The position numbers and the translations under genes are program-made. A stretch of DNA of 64,000 nucleotides from Crocodylus rhombifer (lineage: Eukaryota > Chordata > Crocodylia > Crocodylidae): NCBI GenBank assembly GCA_038503035.1, contig JAVSML010024716.1, positions 1 to 64,000 of the forward strand, in the 5' to 3' direction. Positions 1 through 10,289 of this stretch are shown here, in pieces; within the stretch, counting starts at the first letter, position 1, and each line of letters starts with the position of its first letter. The notes below the pieces were generated by a model. That model saw nothing but the letters and a program-made list of their open reading frames with translations. It ran no database searches and was not told the origin of the DNA.

Positions 1-9
1 CCCCCCCCC

Positions 10-195
10 GCAGGGAGTTGAAGGCTGCTATTAACCCCCCCTCAGTCTTCTCTTCTCCAGACTAAATAAGCCCAGTTCCCTCAGCCTCTCCTCAGAAGTC
101 ATGTGCCGCAGCCCCGAACCATTTTTGTTGCCCTTTGCTGTACTCCCCTTTCTGTAGTGGGGGCCCCAAGACTGGACGCACTGCTCCAACTAAGC
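10..195 (-). mobile_element. CR1 LINE fragment at window edge
   Basis: This stretch matches, with small changes, positions about 56378-56560 of the larger CR1 copy further down the window. Shared blocks include the 'ttgaaggctgctatta', 'agactaaataag' and 'cctctcctcagaagt' segments and the 'accatttttgttgcc' segment. It is the antisense of the conserved C-terminal part of CR1 ORF2 (reverse transcriptase tail). A run of nine C opens the window just before it, so the element may continue outside or the run may be an assembly edge. The reading frame is broken and no product is expected. Confidence 0.75.
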
Positions 196-334
196 CCAGG
201 TGGTCACTCCATTGGCCCCATGGAGTTAGACCAGATATACATCAGGGAAATAGGAGGAGAAGAAACCCCAGGGGAAGTGCAGGGATCCTGTATCATGATG
301 GGGTAGCATGAATGGGATCTGTGAAGTTACACCA

Positions 335-480
335 GGCTGGTCTGGTGGTTAGGAAGTTTGACAGGGGCTGAGGAGTTCTGGTTTGTCCCAGCCCTGCCAC
401 AGCCTCCCCCAGGAAAGCCACTTAATCTCTTTGGGCTTTAGATCCTCATCTATGACCTGAATAACAACCCTGTTGTGTGT
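335..480 (+). mobile_element. MIR-type SINE (degraded)
   Basis: The order of landmarks follows the MIR/CORE-SINE consensus: 'gtggttaggaag', then 'gaggagttctgg', 'cagccctgccac', 'ccacttaatctctttgggc', 'tcctcatctatga' and a 'gaataacaaccctg' tail. A short GT-rich stretch (about 471-497) follows. These are old non-coding retroposon copies. Confidence 0.8.
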
Positions 481-1121
481 GTGCGTGTGGCGGGGGGGAT
501 CATGTGTGGGGAGCTCAGGTACTGTGACAAGTAACCCTGTAAATACCTAGTCTAGCTAGGAATTGCTTCTGATTCACATCAAAGTGAATGAGAGAAAAAT
601 CTGCCTAACATGGCTCCTCCTGGCTTGTGCGGGGCTGGGAGGCAGCCTATTCACCCAAGTGTGGTTTCCTTTGGTATCTCTCCAGCCCATCCACCCACAC
701 ATATCGAGCCCTTCATGGTACAGCGTCCCTGCAACACTGAGCTCACAACTGGGCGCCGAGTGTGAGGGAACAGGGAGAGGAAACGAGCCTGGCAGAGGGG
801 GAGGTGGAAGGACACGGTGACATTAGTGGTGCCGCCCGTTTATTGCTGCGTAAGCACAGAGGCATCCATGGGCAGGTCCTGGGCTGGTTCAGTCACCAGA
901 ACATCACTGCAGCAGCTGGAGCTCTGGCTCCTAAACTGTTTACAAAGACGCACACAGTACCCACCTCTCACCTGTCCCTTATGCTCCCTCCCCAACAAAC
1001 TGTCCCGCTGGCAATCATTATTGGAGGAATACAGCCCTTGTTTTTCCAATAATCAGCTTGGCCTTCTGTCCATCGTCTGTCTTTTCCCTTCCAAGTCTGT
1101 CTATATGCATGTCCCCTACTC

Positions 1122-1500
1122 CAGGGGTCAGCGACCCATGGCTCACAGGCCAGATCTGGCCCACGCAGTGATAGGACCCAGTCTGCAGTGGCACAGGGGA
1201 TCGGTGGCATGGGATGTCCCCTCCTCCACCCTGAACCATGCTGCTGGTCCCCTCCGCAACACTACCTCCCTGCCCCCAGGTTCCCTTCACAGCAGATGCT
1301 GCTTGCCCTCACCAAACTTAGCCCTCCCCACAGCCACTGCGGGCAGGAGCGGGCAGTGTGTAGCACAGGCAGAGGTAGGGGGCATGGGCATGGGCATGGG
1401 CATGCTGCGAAGTGAGGCTGCAGAGGTAGTGGCCCTGGACAGTGGGAGGGAGCAGCAGCCCATGGCAGTGGCCAGGTGGCAGGGGCAGCCTGTCGCTCCA
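1122..1500 (+). mobile_element. hAT-type DNA transposon remnant (one end recognised)
   Basis: The left edge CAGGGGTCAGCGACC followed by 'ggctcacaggccagatctggccc' is the typical terminal inverted repeat start of amniote non-autonomous hAT (Charlie-like) elements. I could not find a convincing matching right end, so the right boundary is a guess. Inside, at 1380-1403, lies a perfect (GGGCAT)4 repeat. Long open frames across this area are composition effects of GC-rich sequence, not genes. Confidence 0.4.
1380..1403 (+). repeat. (GGGCAT)4 minisatellite
   Basis: Four exact six-base units in tandem inside the probable hAT remnant. They produce the Gly-Met/Gly-His and Ala-His dipeptide runs seen in chance open frames here. 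Confidence 0.9.
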
Positions 1501-1659
1501 GCAGCTTGCCCTGTCCTGGGTGAAAAGCAGATCTGATAAACAGCTCAGTCCATTGCTTCTGTCCTTGCGCTGCCTTCCCTTAGCTACCACATCAGTGACA
1601 GACCCCAGTAGGCAGCCCAGCATGGGCTAATTGCCCAGGCAGCCACACCTGCCTGGAGT

Positions 1660-1999
1660 CTCTAGCTCAGTGGTTCTCCACCTTTTTTGTACCAGGACCT
1701 ACTTGTAAACATCAATGGCCAATCCTGACCCAGTGCCCATCGCTCCCGACCTGCTGCCCCCCACCCCCAGGCCCCAGGTCCCCAGTGTGCAGGGCAGGGG
1801 GTGGGTGTGTGGGCCAGGGGGAGGGAAGCATCCCCTCCTGCAAGGGAAAAGCCACGTTTTCCATGTTTTTCTCCTTTAAAGGAGAATCCATTTTTAAAGT
1901 TTGTTGATCCATTTTTTAAATTTGTTTGCGACCCTTTCACATGTTCTTGCCACCCACTTTTGGGCTGTGACCCACAGGTTGAGAAATGCTGCTCTAGCT
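1660..1999. mobile_element. hAT MITE with perfect 8-bp target-site duplication
   Basis: The element itself is 1668-1991 (324 bp). It starts CAGTGGTTCTCCACC and ends GGTTGAGAAATGCTG, which are imperfect inverted repeats of each other and match the Charlie-type hAT terminus. It is flanked by the identical octamer CTCTAGCT at 1660-1667 and 1992-1999, the 8-bp target-site duplication expected of hAT transposases. The interior has no transposase coding, so it is non-autonomous and must have been moved by an hAT transposase in trans. The interior differs from the other hAT family in this window. Confidence 0.92.
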
Positions 2000-3295
2000 G
2001 ACAAGCTCTGACCCAGCTAATTAACCGGCTGGCTTGCTGATCGGCTGCTGGGAGCGCCCCCTCCTCATTTAGTCCCAGCTGTGGCAGCAGACTCTAGTCT
2101 AGGTCAGCAAACAGTTTGCACCCTGGTTTGCTTTGCTCAGTCTCCTGGTTGCTCATCCTGCTTGGGCCTGCTCTTAGACTCTAGTTTGCAGATTGTTCCT
2201 TGGACCCGGTAACTTGGCATCTGGTTCCTGCACTTTGATCTTGGCCTGTGTTTGGTCTTTGACTCTGGATTTTCCTCTTGTTGGCTCCCAAACCCTGACT
2301 CAACTTCTGGCTCCTGCCTTCCCTCAGTGGCCTAACCATTAGGGTGGACTGCCTTCAACTTGGCAGCTAGTAAAGAAGCCCCAGCTAGTAAAGAAGATGT
2401 CACTGCATCTCATGGGGCTGAGACTCCTTTCCCCAGCCCTCAGCTGCTGGGGAAGACCTGAACCATGGGCATTCATCAGCCTACCCCTTTCTGAACCCAC
2501 CTGCCCAAGGGGCTGGTTGTTTGTCTTTCTCTTGGCCTTGCACCCTTGCGCTTTGGTGAATGTCAAGGACTTCCCTCCAGCTTTGACCAATCCTTGGCTA
2601 TTCCAAGTCTAGCAAACTGGAAACATGGGCTATAGAGTAGCCGAATCCTTCCTGTATCCATCCCAAGGATGGGCTGACCCAGCTCTGCAAAGTGACCGAG
2701 CTATTCAGCAAACCAAACTGCTGTAGCCTGGAATGACAGTACAGCATGTGTGTGCACAGTGAATACAGAGCTGTTTGGATCCAGATGCCAGGAGTCTGAG
2801 AACAAGCAGCGATCTCATGAGAATGAAGAGCGCAGCCAGAGGGCTTTAACCTTCACTCGGCAAGCCGTGTCCTTCCCCCTCCCCCACCTGCCAACATGCT
2901 GCTTATTCCCGTCCTGACCTATCCTTACCACCCAGTCCTCTCTCTGCCTCTCTTACGTAAGTCACTTGTATCCTTGGCTCCAAGACATATTTTTAGATGC
3001 AAACATTTGTGCATTTTTTTGGGTCCAAAATTAGAGGGAAGGGAATTGAAGACAAATAAGCAGTGATAAAAATCTGGGTAAAAACGTCTGACAGGAGAAG
3101 GGAGGGAAGGATGCAGGCCTGAAATGCAAAGGATATACAACCCCGCTACCATTTTCCCAGCTCCAAAAGTCCCTTGCTCCCAGCTATCCTTCATATGCCA
3201 TTCAAGGGAACTCTTACCATTTGAGATTGAGGGGATGTTACTGAAAAGCAAGACTGATTGGTTACTGCTTGTGTTGTAAAGTCCCACCGCAACTC
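2000..3295. other. Intergenic stretch without genes
   Basis: No exon or intact transposon is recognised. From 2080 to 2340 the sequence repeats loose 'gactctag / ttggctcctg / cttggcctg' phrases, possibly a decayed repeat of unknown class. At 2364-2395 a 15-base unit (cagctagtaaagaag) occurs twice, separated by two bases, a local tandem duplication. Confidence 0.6.
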
Positions 3296-3485
3296 CAGTG
3301 TGCTAGGTGCTGCACAAATGCATAGGAAGGTACAATTTGAGCTTTAAGTCTGAACAGGCACAATTATTAAGTCTATGTTGCAGATGGGGAAACTGAGGCC
3401 CAGAGAAATCAAGCAACTTGCCCAAGGTCACACAGGGACTCTATGGCAGAGTTGGGAATTGAACTCACATCTACTAGGGCTCAGT
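3296..3485 (-). mobile_element. MIR-type SINE, reverse orientation
   Basis: Reads as the reverse complement of MIR: 'cagatggggaaactgaggc', 'agagaaatcaagcaacttgcc' and 'caaggtcacacaggga', then 'atggcagagttgggaattgaactc'. The left part (tgtgctaggtgctgcacaaatg) is the tail region. Confidence 0.85.
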
Positions 3486-3939
3486 TTGGTGACTTTACTG
3501 GGACGCCAAGCTTCTACCACTCCCTTTGGCTAGAGAGAGTGAAATAACAGATGGAGGGAAATGTCCAAAAAGTCCAAATATATTAATTCCACTCATTCTC
3601 CATGCATGCACCTTGGAGGATCCGGAGAGGTTCAAGCTGGCTCTCAGCAGATGGAGAAGACCTGGTATTACAAGGAGCATTGGGCCTTAAGGATCTCACT
3701 ATTATCAGCATCAGTGAAGTAGAAGAGACATTTTTAAGGCAAAGATCCTCTGCTAACCCCTGTCCCTCAAGCTGCTGGGTTTCAGTGTCACACCATGGGG
3801 GTTCGGTCTCCAGCCAGCACTGGTGCTGTCAGCTTCTTGGCTGGCATTGCCTCTTGAGGTGCTATGGGCGTATTAGCTGTTCAATCCCAGCTGGTTCCTA
3901 CACTAGTGCTTGTTCCTCGAGCCAAGGTGCCCCTTGAAG

Positions 3940-4080
3940 GGCAGCCATGTGGTACAGCAGATGGGGCATGGGGCTAGACTGCAGGAGAGCAGGGGTCTGC
4001 TCCTAGCTCCATCACGGGCTGGCTCTGTGACCTTGGGCAAGTGCCTTCTGCTAGTGCCTGGATGGGGCTAGCAAGCCCCC
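3940..4080 (+). mobile_element. MIR-type SINE
   Basis: Contains the MIR order 'ggtacagcagatggggcatgggg', 'tctgctcctagctccatcacgggctggctctgtgaccttgggcaagt'; the 3' part is lost after the conserved core. Confidence 0.75.
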
Positions 4081-4234
4081 CGTTGCTCTGGCCCACTGGG
4101 AGCTCCATGGAGAGGTGAGACCAGCATTATTAGACGGTAGCATTTATGTTAATTTTGGGGTATTTCTCTGCAAGCTGAAAGCCCAGAGCCAGGCTGACCA
4201 CAGCGCTCTCCTGGCCGAGCGTGCTGCGTGCATC

Positions 4235-4620
4235 TCCCCACCTCCAGCCTCCCTGCTTTACTCATCCCTCCCTCTCCTTGCACAGGCTCCCCTGCCACTT
4301 CTCTCCCTCCCTGCCCTGCCTCCCTGTTTATCTTTTCCTTCCTGGACTTCTCTCTCCTCTCCCCTGTTCTTCGGTAGCTCTGTTTCCCTCCTCTTCCTCT
4401 GTCACTTTTCCTTCCTGTCCTTTTCTCCATCTCTTTCTACTTGTCTCTTTCTCCCTGACTGACTCTGCATCCACCACTTCCTTCTCATGCCCCCTTTCTC
4501 TTCCCTCCTCTCCCCCCCATTGATCCTTGTACAATTGCCTTCCTCCCTAACCTTTTTCTCTCCTCTCCCCACCACTCATCCATCTCTCCCCCCACTTCTA
4601 TCCCAAGGTCACCACTCTCC
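4235..4620 (+). repeat. Long polypyrimidine (C/T-rich) tract
   Basis: Nearly 390 bases are overwhelmingly C and T on the + strand with very few purines, made of irregular ctccct / ttcctt phrases. Such tracts can form triplex DNA and give long false open frames on both strands. No function can be assigned from sequence. Confidence 0.85.
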
Positions 4621-7280
4621 GCAGCCTGATAAATGTCATTTTCTTCTAAAGCAGGTCCTGTACATGGCATTTGCCTCCAGTGAAGCGGAACAGAACGAGA
4701 TGAGAAAACCATTCATCTGTGCTGACTAAATCCCTCCCTGTTGGAGGGGCAGTGCAGGGAGTGTCATCTTGAAAAGGCGGGTGTAATAATGTAATGTTAT
4801 CTCAGAGCTGGGCCTGCTGGTCCCATTGGGGTCCCGGGCCCAGCCCTTCTGATCTCCCCCCCCGTTCTGCGTCTGCCTTGGCTGGTGTTTTACAAGCCGT
4901 TTGGATCACAAAGCTTCCAAGCGACGAACGCCCCCTGGGACTCGAGCGCAGGCTGTTGTTCAGTGCATTGTGTTACCAGTGGGCTACTGATTAGCGCCTG
5001 GAATAAATAACGGCAAGATAATTATCTCCCTGATCACTGCCTGGCAGGAGCGAGACGAGCTGCTGGGGAGTTGCGGTGATGCAGTGTCGCAGCCGGTGCC
5101 TGAGGGAAGGATGGATCACCACCTGCGCACGCAAATTATCCAGGCCTCTGAACACGGAGAATGCCACCCCTGTTGCCTCCACCCCAGGGCCTCATAGAGC
5201 TGAGACGTCCCAACCCCTCGCCCTCACCTTGGACCTGGCAGAACAGGGACAGTCCCAGCCCCTCGTTCCCACTGCAGCATGTCAGAGCTAAGTGCCGTGC
5301 AGGTTTGGCCTCACCTAGGTGAGCACATGCAGGGGGAAGTGAACCCTGGGCCTCTCCTGAACCTCCAGACATTTAAAACTCAGATTCTTCAGCCCAGGCC
5401 TGTTTTGCATGTTCTTTCTCTAGTTGTGCTGATGCATCTCTACATGTGACCCATGTCACTCTCCTGCTCCCTGGTAAGGGAACACATACCTAGCACTGAA
5501 GAGGGTGGGCAGGGAAGAGATCCCAGCTCAGCAGGCAGGGATAGGTGAGTGGATTAAGTGAAAGTAGTTAAAGGAGATCAAACTAATAGATTACAAGGGG
5601 GGAACTATTTCATTTCTCCTTTCCTCCCCGCTCTTCTTTTGGTTTCTGTGCATAGAGGATTTGCTGCCTCTGGACAGGGTCCAGATGGCGCAGGGTTTCC
5701 CACAACTTAGCTGTGTTGCAAGGGGAGCCCTGGAAGAAAGCCAGTGGAAGCCCTAGACTTTTGGGGGGAGGCAGCTCAGCTGCAGAGGAGAGGGAAAAGG
5801 AGCTGGATTTCCCCATAGAATTGCACCCCCAGCCAGCTGGGATCCTGCCATGTCAGCTTCTGGGTGCGTGAAAGAGGTCTGCATGCGTGGTGGGGTTTGA
5901 GTGCTTGTGTCTGCCTGTTTGCATGGATGGGCATGGTGTGGGTGTGGAGAAGCAGACGTGTATACATGCAAGTACAGGTCTATTTGTGCCCACGTGTTTG
6001 GTGGGAGAGTGCATCTGTGCACATAGGCACGTGCGTTGGTCTCATGTGCCTTCCCATCTTTGTGCATGCATGTGGGAGGGAGTTTGTCACCATTAGTCAG
6101 GCATAAAAATCTCAGGTGGCGGTTAATGGGGCCTGGGACCTGGGAAATCCCATTGTCCCCATTCTGATTCCACTGCAGCTGCCAGCCGCCCCCACAGCAG
6201 TAAGTCCACATCTCTGCCCCGGTGTGGCTGCAGGCACAACTGCTCCTGCCCAGGAACCAGGCCCTCCCTAGCACATACTGGTTAGCAATAGGATAAAGTT
6301 CCTGAGTGCCTTGGGAACTAAAAATATCATCTTTCCCTCCATTATGGCTCTGAAGAAAACTGGGGACAACAGAGGTCAAAATAGTGGTGACCTTTCCCCA
6401 GGAGCTCCTGCTACCCAGCCACCTTGGCCTGGGAGAGCCTGTCCCTGTCACAGTGGGGAGTGACCTGCCTTAGCACACAGAAGCAGAGACCTGGAAAGAG
6501 GTGAGACCAAAGACATGCACTGGCTAGTGGCTTTCCTAGTGAAACTTCTTGCCTATGCTAGGCAAGTTTAGCTCCCCTGAGATTCAGTGGATCAAATTCA
6601 GATGGGAAGTGAAGTGTAAGTTATGCACTGGGAAGTGATGGGTGAAGAGTTGGGGGGCAGCACTGTAGGGGCCACATGCAGTCAGGAGGCTGTTTGGAAG
6701 AGGAAATGACTCTATCAACTCACATCTGACTTCAGTCCCTTGAGCTGCACCCTCAGCTCTATTGAGATGGATGTGGTGATGCTGATTTACCCCTGCCCTG
6801 AGTGTCTGATATTCAGTGGTAAGCATGTGTGTGCTGGAGATGCTCATTTCCAGCACTGCTTCAGCCTTCATTACAGAACTGAAGGACAGAACCAAACCAG
6901 TGGGTCTTGTTCTCTGCGAGGCCCCTATACCTTATTGCTGGGCAGGCTGGTGGATACCAGACAGAGGCAGCTGGAAATTGCGTGCCTAAAAGAAAAAGAT
7001 CTCTGTTCCAGCAACAGATGTTGCTGTTGGATGTGTCACGTCTCCTCCGGAGATAACAATGTTTTGCAGCCCTGGCTCTTCGTTCCTTCCTGGCAGGCAG
7101 ATCACGGCAGCAGGGAGCTGTACACGTCTCTCCGCAGTCCATCCAGATGAGAGCTTAGCTTTGTCGCCTCGCCTGTTGACTCTGAGCTCTTGTTTGCTGA
7201 GCAACAGAAAGGCTCTGGCTTATGGTACTTGGCAGGTCTGGTGGGCTGCCAACAAGCTCTGCTCCCTGGCCAGGATTGTT
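4621..7280. other. Intergenic stretch, partly unique sequence
   Basis: No exon is recognised. 4890-5160 looks unique (not repeat-derived) and carries a CTCF-like core (cgccccctgg, about 4930-4939) and a perfect 12-base palindrome AGATAATTATCT at 5016-5027 with GATA-type sites on both strands. 5880-6070 is rich in TG/GTGTGC steps. Open frames here, including a 232-codon one on the minus strand at 5753-6451, have no recognisable domain. Confidence 0.5.
5016..5027. promoter_or_regulatory. Palindromic double GATA-type site (candidate)
   Basis: AGATAATTATCT is its own reverse complement, giving AGATAA on each strand around an AATT centre. It sits in a unique-looking block (4890-5160). Whether it is bound is unknown; a 12-base palindrome can occur by chance. 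Confidence 0.3.
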
Positions 7281-7410
7281 GTTCCTCTTGTACGGATAGG
7301 GAAACAAAGACAGAGAGATTGGAAGTGACTTACCTAGCAGCAAGCACAAAACCCAAGTCTCCCGAGTCCCGACCCGGTGCCTTTTCCAGTGCAGAACGCT
7401 GCCTTATTTT
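7281..7410 (-). mobile_element. MIR-type SINE, reverse orientation
   Basis: Reverse MIR landmarks: 'gatagggaaacaaagacagagagattggaagtgacttacc', then 'acccaagtctcccgagtcc' and 'agtgcagaacgctgcc'. Well decayed. Confidence 0.7.
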
Positions 7411-8099
7411 AGCATTTGTGGGCCGGGTGGTGGGGCATGAGACTTTTCTATTCTGACTGTGTGCTGGCCAAGCTAAATTGTCACCTCTGCTCGCTTCCTG
7501 AAAGTTGCTGGCAACGGGGGTTAATTTCATGGCATATTAATAATGGTGGTGGTGATTGTATCTTTAATTCATTAGGAGGCAATGTGGATTCTGACCTCTT
7601 TTCTAAAGCGCTTTGAGGTCTAAAGCTTCCATATAAGAATAGAGATTGTTACCGGCCTGTGTGCCCACAGCTTTCCCTGCAGAGTGCCGGCCCTTGCAAG
7701 GCCACACATGGGCCGGTTATTGATGCTGGATCTCTAGCAGACCCTGATCAAGACTGCTGAGCACAAGGGGGTGTGGTAATATGGGCTTGTGTGTCAGCAG
7801 GGTTCAGCTGGTGCTGGCATACCCGGCTGCTACTCCCTGATCTGTACAGCTAAGTAATTGCTTCCCTCTCAGCATGGCTATGTGATGCCCTTTTGCCACA
7901 ACTCCACCTGGCTGCAGGAACCGAGTCATTAAAGATGTACAGAGAGGGAGAGAGAGGCTGGTAAATGGATCATGGACAGATGGATATGTCCCTTGCTGCT
8001 CTTCTTCTCTTGGAGAATAATACCCTTTTAAGGCAAAGGGCACATTGGCATGTCTGAGCCCTGCATACCCAGCTGTGCGAAGGCCTCAAAGAGCTTCCT

Positions 8100-8290
8100 G
8101 AACAGCGTCACTCCAACCCTACTGGAGAGACAAAGTGCCTTTTTCAAGGTCCAGCAGTGCCAGACCCCAGAAGAACACCCGGGAATCCTGACTTCCTGCT
8201 CGACTCTTTAGGGGGCACGTCCCTCTCAGACCTGAGACTACAACCCAAGCGGTCTGATTTCCTAGTAAGTGCTCTAACCACTGCCTCCCT
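8100..8290 (-). mobile_element. MIR-type SINE, reverse orientation (decayed)
   Basis: The segments 'gagagacaaagtgcctttttcaaggtcc', 'gggaatcctgacttcctgctc' and 'agtgctctaaccactgcctccc' follow the order of an inverted MIR core and head. The middle is disturbed. Confidence 0.55.
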
Positions 8291-9099
8291 TGACACCAGG
8301 TCTAAGTACCCCCAGATGATCTTGCAAATGCTCTTCCTTCTCCTATCTTGGGAGGTGCACATACTACCTGGAACAGGCTGCCTCTGCAAACGCAGTCCCG
8401 GGGCTGCGTGCTGATGCCCAGCCCTAAATGCTGGGCCTGCATAAGTGACCCCTTCCCACTTTCATCACCCGGAGGTAATTGATACCATCAAACACCAGGC
8501 CTTCCTGTTTGTTCTTTGCCTCCCTTCCAAGCTGAAGTCACCGGCCCAGCTCACAGGCAAGATGCCTGCCCCACTCTGACCCACTCTTCCATTCTTAAAG
8601 GCATTCCCCTTTCCCAGAAAGGGGGTAGGAGGGACCAGGAGTGCATAGGAAAAAGGTCCATCAGCTGATCAGTGCAGCTGGAGCCAGGAGTGATATACAC
8701 AGAGACAGGATCAGGCCCCTTTCTCCACTGGTATCCAGAGCCTGACCCCAGGACAATATGAATGAGCCTCCAAAGCAGGGTCACAACTCAGGCTAATTTG
8801 TTTTAATCTGAAACTGCTCTACAAGGTGACTGTTCAGAGTAAAGCCAGGATCAGATGACCTCAGAGTGAGCTTCACCTTCTTCAAGCAAAGACTGGAGCA
8901 TGGTGTCTGCTCTCCAGCAAAGGGCAGTGTGGAGAACCTCTGGAGGTGCATTAACAATAATTAGACTCAGATGGGATAGCTAGGGATGGACCCAAATGGC
9001 AGGTTTGCATCAGAAACCAGACTAGCTCAGCATCCAAGCTCAGGTCCAGTGTTTGATTCAGCTTTGACTAATCAGTTTGAATGACAGCTCCCTGCCTGT

Positions 9100-9300
9100 C
9101 TCTGTAGCATCTTTTATCTAAAGATCTCGGGGTGCTTTACAGTCACTGCACATGCAAAATGCCTGTCAGGTGTCCTGGTCCCCATCTATTTACGGCCTAG
9201 GGAAATTAAACGGACCTGGCCAAGGTCACACAGTGAGACTGGATCTGGCAACCAGAAGTCCCACCTCTCTGGCTCTAGCCACCAGCCTGCATCTCCCCTC
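9100..9300 (-). mobile_element. MIR-type SINE, reverse orientation
   Basis: Contains 'ctcggggtgctttacag' (tail region), 'cctggtccccatctatttacggcctagggaaattaaacg', 'ctggccaaggtcacacagtgaga' and 'accagaagtcccacctctctggc' in the order of an inverted MIR. Confidence 0.7.
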
Positions 9301-9459
9301 TATGATCCCAGAGTCTAAAATAGAAGCCGCAGTAATGCCAGGAGATGAGCATAGTGCCAGAGGTCTGACCACTGAAAAACTGCATGCACTGCTAATGCTG
9401 AACTGTGCAAGATTTGCCATTGCTTTCCTTTCTCCCTGTTAGACTCAGCAGTGGTTCAA

Positions 9460-9745
9460 TCTGCACCCACATTTGCACACATACTTGGCCAGACTGCATA
9501 CCCAAATGCACACACAAACAACGAACACCCACAGACACTGCAGTATGCACAGATAAATATGTTTACATAGACAAATGCATATCCACACGCACATGTATTC
9601 ATGCATGGTGACGCCCAAGTGTGCACACACATATGTAAAGATTCACACGCACACATCCATACATTCACATGCACACAGGCATGGACATGCCTGAACACAG
9701 ACACCCAAATCCATCCACAAAGCTATGTACGCATACACATACTGC
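9460..9745 (+). repeat. Interrupted CA-rich (ACAC/CATA) tract
   Basis: About 285 bases of imperfect CA repeat with interspersed cacgcaca, catacaca and catgca steps. It is an old, diversified microsatellite. The Cys/Val/His-rich open frames on both strands come from this composition. Confidence 0.85.
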
Positions 9746-10289
9746 TTTGGAGGCTGACAAAGGAGCTTGGCGGACCCACGCTCACAACGCGATCAGGAGT
9801 GTGAGCCTGCCAGATGTCACCCAGCTGTGCCATAATGAGCTCAGGGGATGATTAGTGCTGGTTACAAGGTTCTAATTGAATAAAGTATCTAGCCTGGGCA
9901 AGTGTAGCTCCTGTTAGATAAAAAAGGATTGCAGCTCTGCTCCCCTTGTGTCCCCAAGCTACTACCATCTGCCATACACAGCCATTTGGTTCTCAGCAGT
10001 GAAGGTCAGGAGCGACTTTTGCTGTGCCCTTCCATGCAGTGGGCCCTTGGGGGACACAGCCCTGGATGAGAAATGGAGCAAGGTCCTGAAGCCCCACCAT
10101 TGATCCCCCCACACAGCCCAATGGGGCCCAGGCACTGTCACAAAGCGAGGATGATTGCAGCTCAGCCAGAGCAGTGACTGATGGATGGACAGGTAGCGAG
10201 ATGCATGTACGAGATGGGTAGGCACCTCCCCATCCATCTGTCTGCCTTTCTCCACGATTCCCACATAGCTACCTATGCCATGCGGGCCT

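Noticed and set aside
335..480. tRNA gene or tRNA-like promoter in MIR copies
   Set aside because: MIR heads derive from tRNA, but no intact tRNA cloverleaf or internal promoter boxes are visible.
817..1536. 239-codon open frame on the + strand
   Set aside because: It crosses an hAT terminus and a (GGGCAT) repeat; no domain and GC-rich composition make it a chance frame.
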